Origin: Palsa-459 sp035510855
GTDB lineage: Bacteria; Actinomycetota; Acidimicrobiia; Acidimicrobiales; RAAP-2
NCBI GenBank assembly: GCA_035510855.1
Contig: DATKGG010000081.1
Location: 1 to 31,427, forward strand
DNA length: 31,427 bases
Direction of reading: 5' to 3'
The notes under the pieces are model-generated. The model was given only the letters and a program-made list of their open reading frames with translations, ran no database searches and was not told the DNA's origin. A program made the position numbers and the translations under genes. Numbering within the stretch: position 1 is the stretch's first letter; every line of letters begins with the position of its first letter. Below are positions 31,020 to 31,427 of the stretch, one piece after another.

Positions 31020-31427
31020 CCTGAATGACCTTCGCGAGCGCGCCGGAGCGACCTCTGTCGGTCATCATCGTGTCCGTCACGATGCACTGCATGCCGAGTC
31101 CTTCGATCGCCCCTCTGAGCGACTCGTCACGCTCATCGATGACGAAGGTGCCGACGAGGCCCTCGTACAGGCGAGCGACCCCGAGTGCGCTCGCCTCGTG
31201 GCCGAGCTCGCGCAAGAGACGATCCGCTGGGCCCTTGATCGCGGCACCTGCGACGATCGGTGAGATGCCGATGACGTCGTCTCGTCGCGACGCAACCGCG
31301 CTTGCCACGCCCGGGACCGCGAGTATCGGATCGATCGAGACGAGCGGGTTCGACGGCGCGACGATCACCTGGGCTGCTGCATCGATCGCCTCCAGCACGC
31401 CGGGCGCCGGCCCCGAGTCGGCGGCCC
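31012..31427 (-). CDS. cofD: 2-phospho-L-lactate (phosphoenolpyruvate) transferase CofD/FbiA, C-terminal part
   Basis: The frame is open to the end of the window, so the N-terminus is missing; about 137 residues are visible. VIVAPSNPLVSIDPILAVPG, GISPIVAGAAIKGPADRLL and LGHEASALGVARLYEGLVG are characteristic of the C-terminal part of CofD/FbiA, followed by TFVIDERDES and CIVTDTMMTD. The enzyme joins the deazaflavin Fo to a phospholactate or phosphoenolpyruvate-derived unit in F420 synthesis. It overlaps cofE by eight bases. Confidence 0.94.
   Translation of the reverse strand, partial: AADSGPAPGVLEAIDAAAQVIVAPSNPLVSIDPILAVPGVASAVASRRDDVIGISPIVAGAAIKGPADRLLRELGHEASALGVARLYEGLVGTFVIDERDESLRGAIEGLGMQCIVTDTMMTDRGRSGALAKVIQDA

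Overview
The window is a GC-rich bacterial chromosome segment, almost certainly from an actinobacterium and most likely from a deep lineage such as the Acidimicrobiia. Four things point there: a DUF501 gene in the order eno, ftsB-like, DUF501, ppx; a 33-residue bS22/COX24-type ribosomal protein; F420 biosynthesis genes (cofD, cofE); and many GTG starts. At least seven genes carry a TANNNT -10 box only 6-8 bases before the start codon, so they are probably transcribed without a leader. The lineage call is an inference from gene content. No marker RNA is present to confirm it.

Layout. Bases 1-1862 hold the end of rsmA, ispE, the tiny bS22 gene and a VOC-fold protein. Bases 2259-4419 (minus) hold a two-component system preceded by a translationally coupled 37-codon small ORF. 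Then come tRNA-Gln(UUG), a 68-residue unknown protein and an alpha/beta hydrolase. Bases 6185-20869 are a plus-strand housekeeping block: glmU (ending before its acetyltransferase active site), prs, rplY, pth, mfd, a secreted parvulin-like protein, a methylase-MazG fusion, a solo TnpB gene, eno, an ftsB/divIC-like gene, DUF501, ppx/gppA and a GNAT acetyltransferase. Many neighbours overlap by 4-11 bases, which suggests coupled translation.

An IS110/IS1111-family element (about 20870-22480) sits exactly between the stop codons of two convergent genes. It carries a structured, non-coding 3' region that looks like a bridge RNA (seekRNA). Beyond it, on the minus strand, are a family 2 glycosyltransferase and an NlpC/P60 peptidase with a coiled coil (cell-wall functions). 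Next come a tRNA-Leu(UAA) without the long variable arm, a 15-unit pentanucleotide repeat and a chromate transporter. The last part holds a DUF1345-like membrane protein, an anchored unknown protein, a sugar-phosphate nucleotidyltransferase, a galE-like epimerase, a second GNAT acetyltransferase, and cofE plus partial cofD on the minus strand.

The strongest candidates for something undescribed are four. First, the predicted bridge RNA, whose internal loop holds 8-base and 6-base matches to the two flanks of its own insertion site. Second, the tRNA-Leu(UAA) with a Leu-type D-arm but a 5-base variable loop. Third, the small ORF coupled to the response regulator. Fourth, the shortened GlmU.
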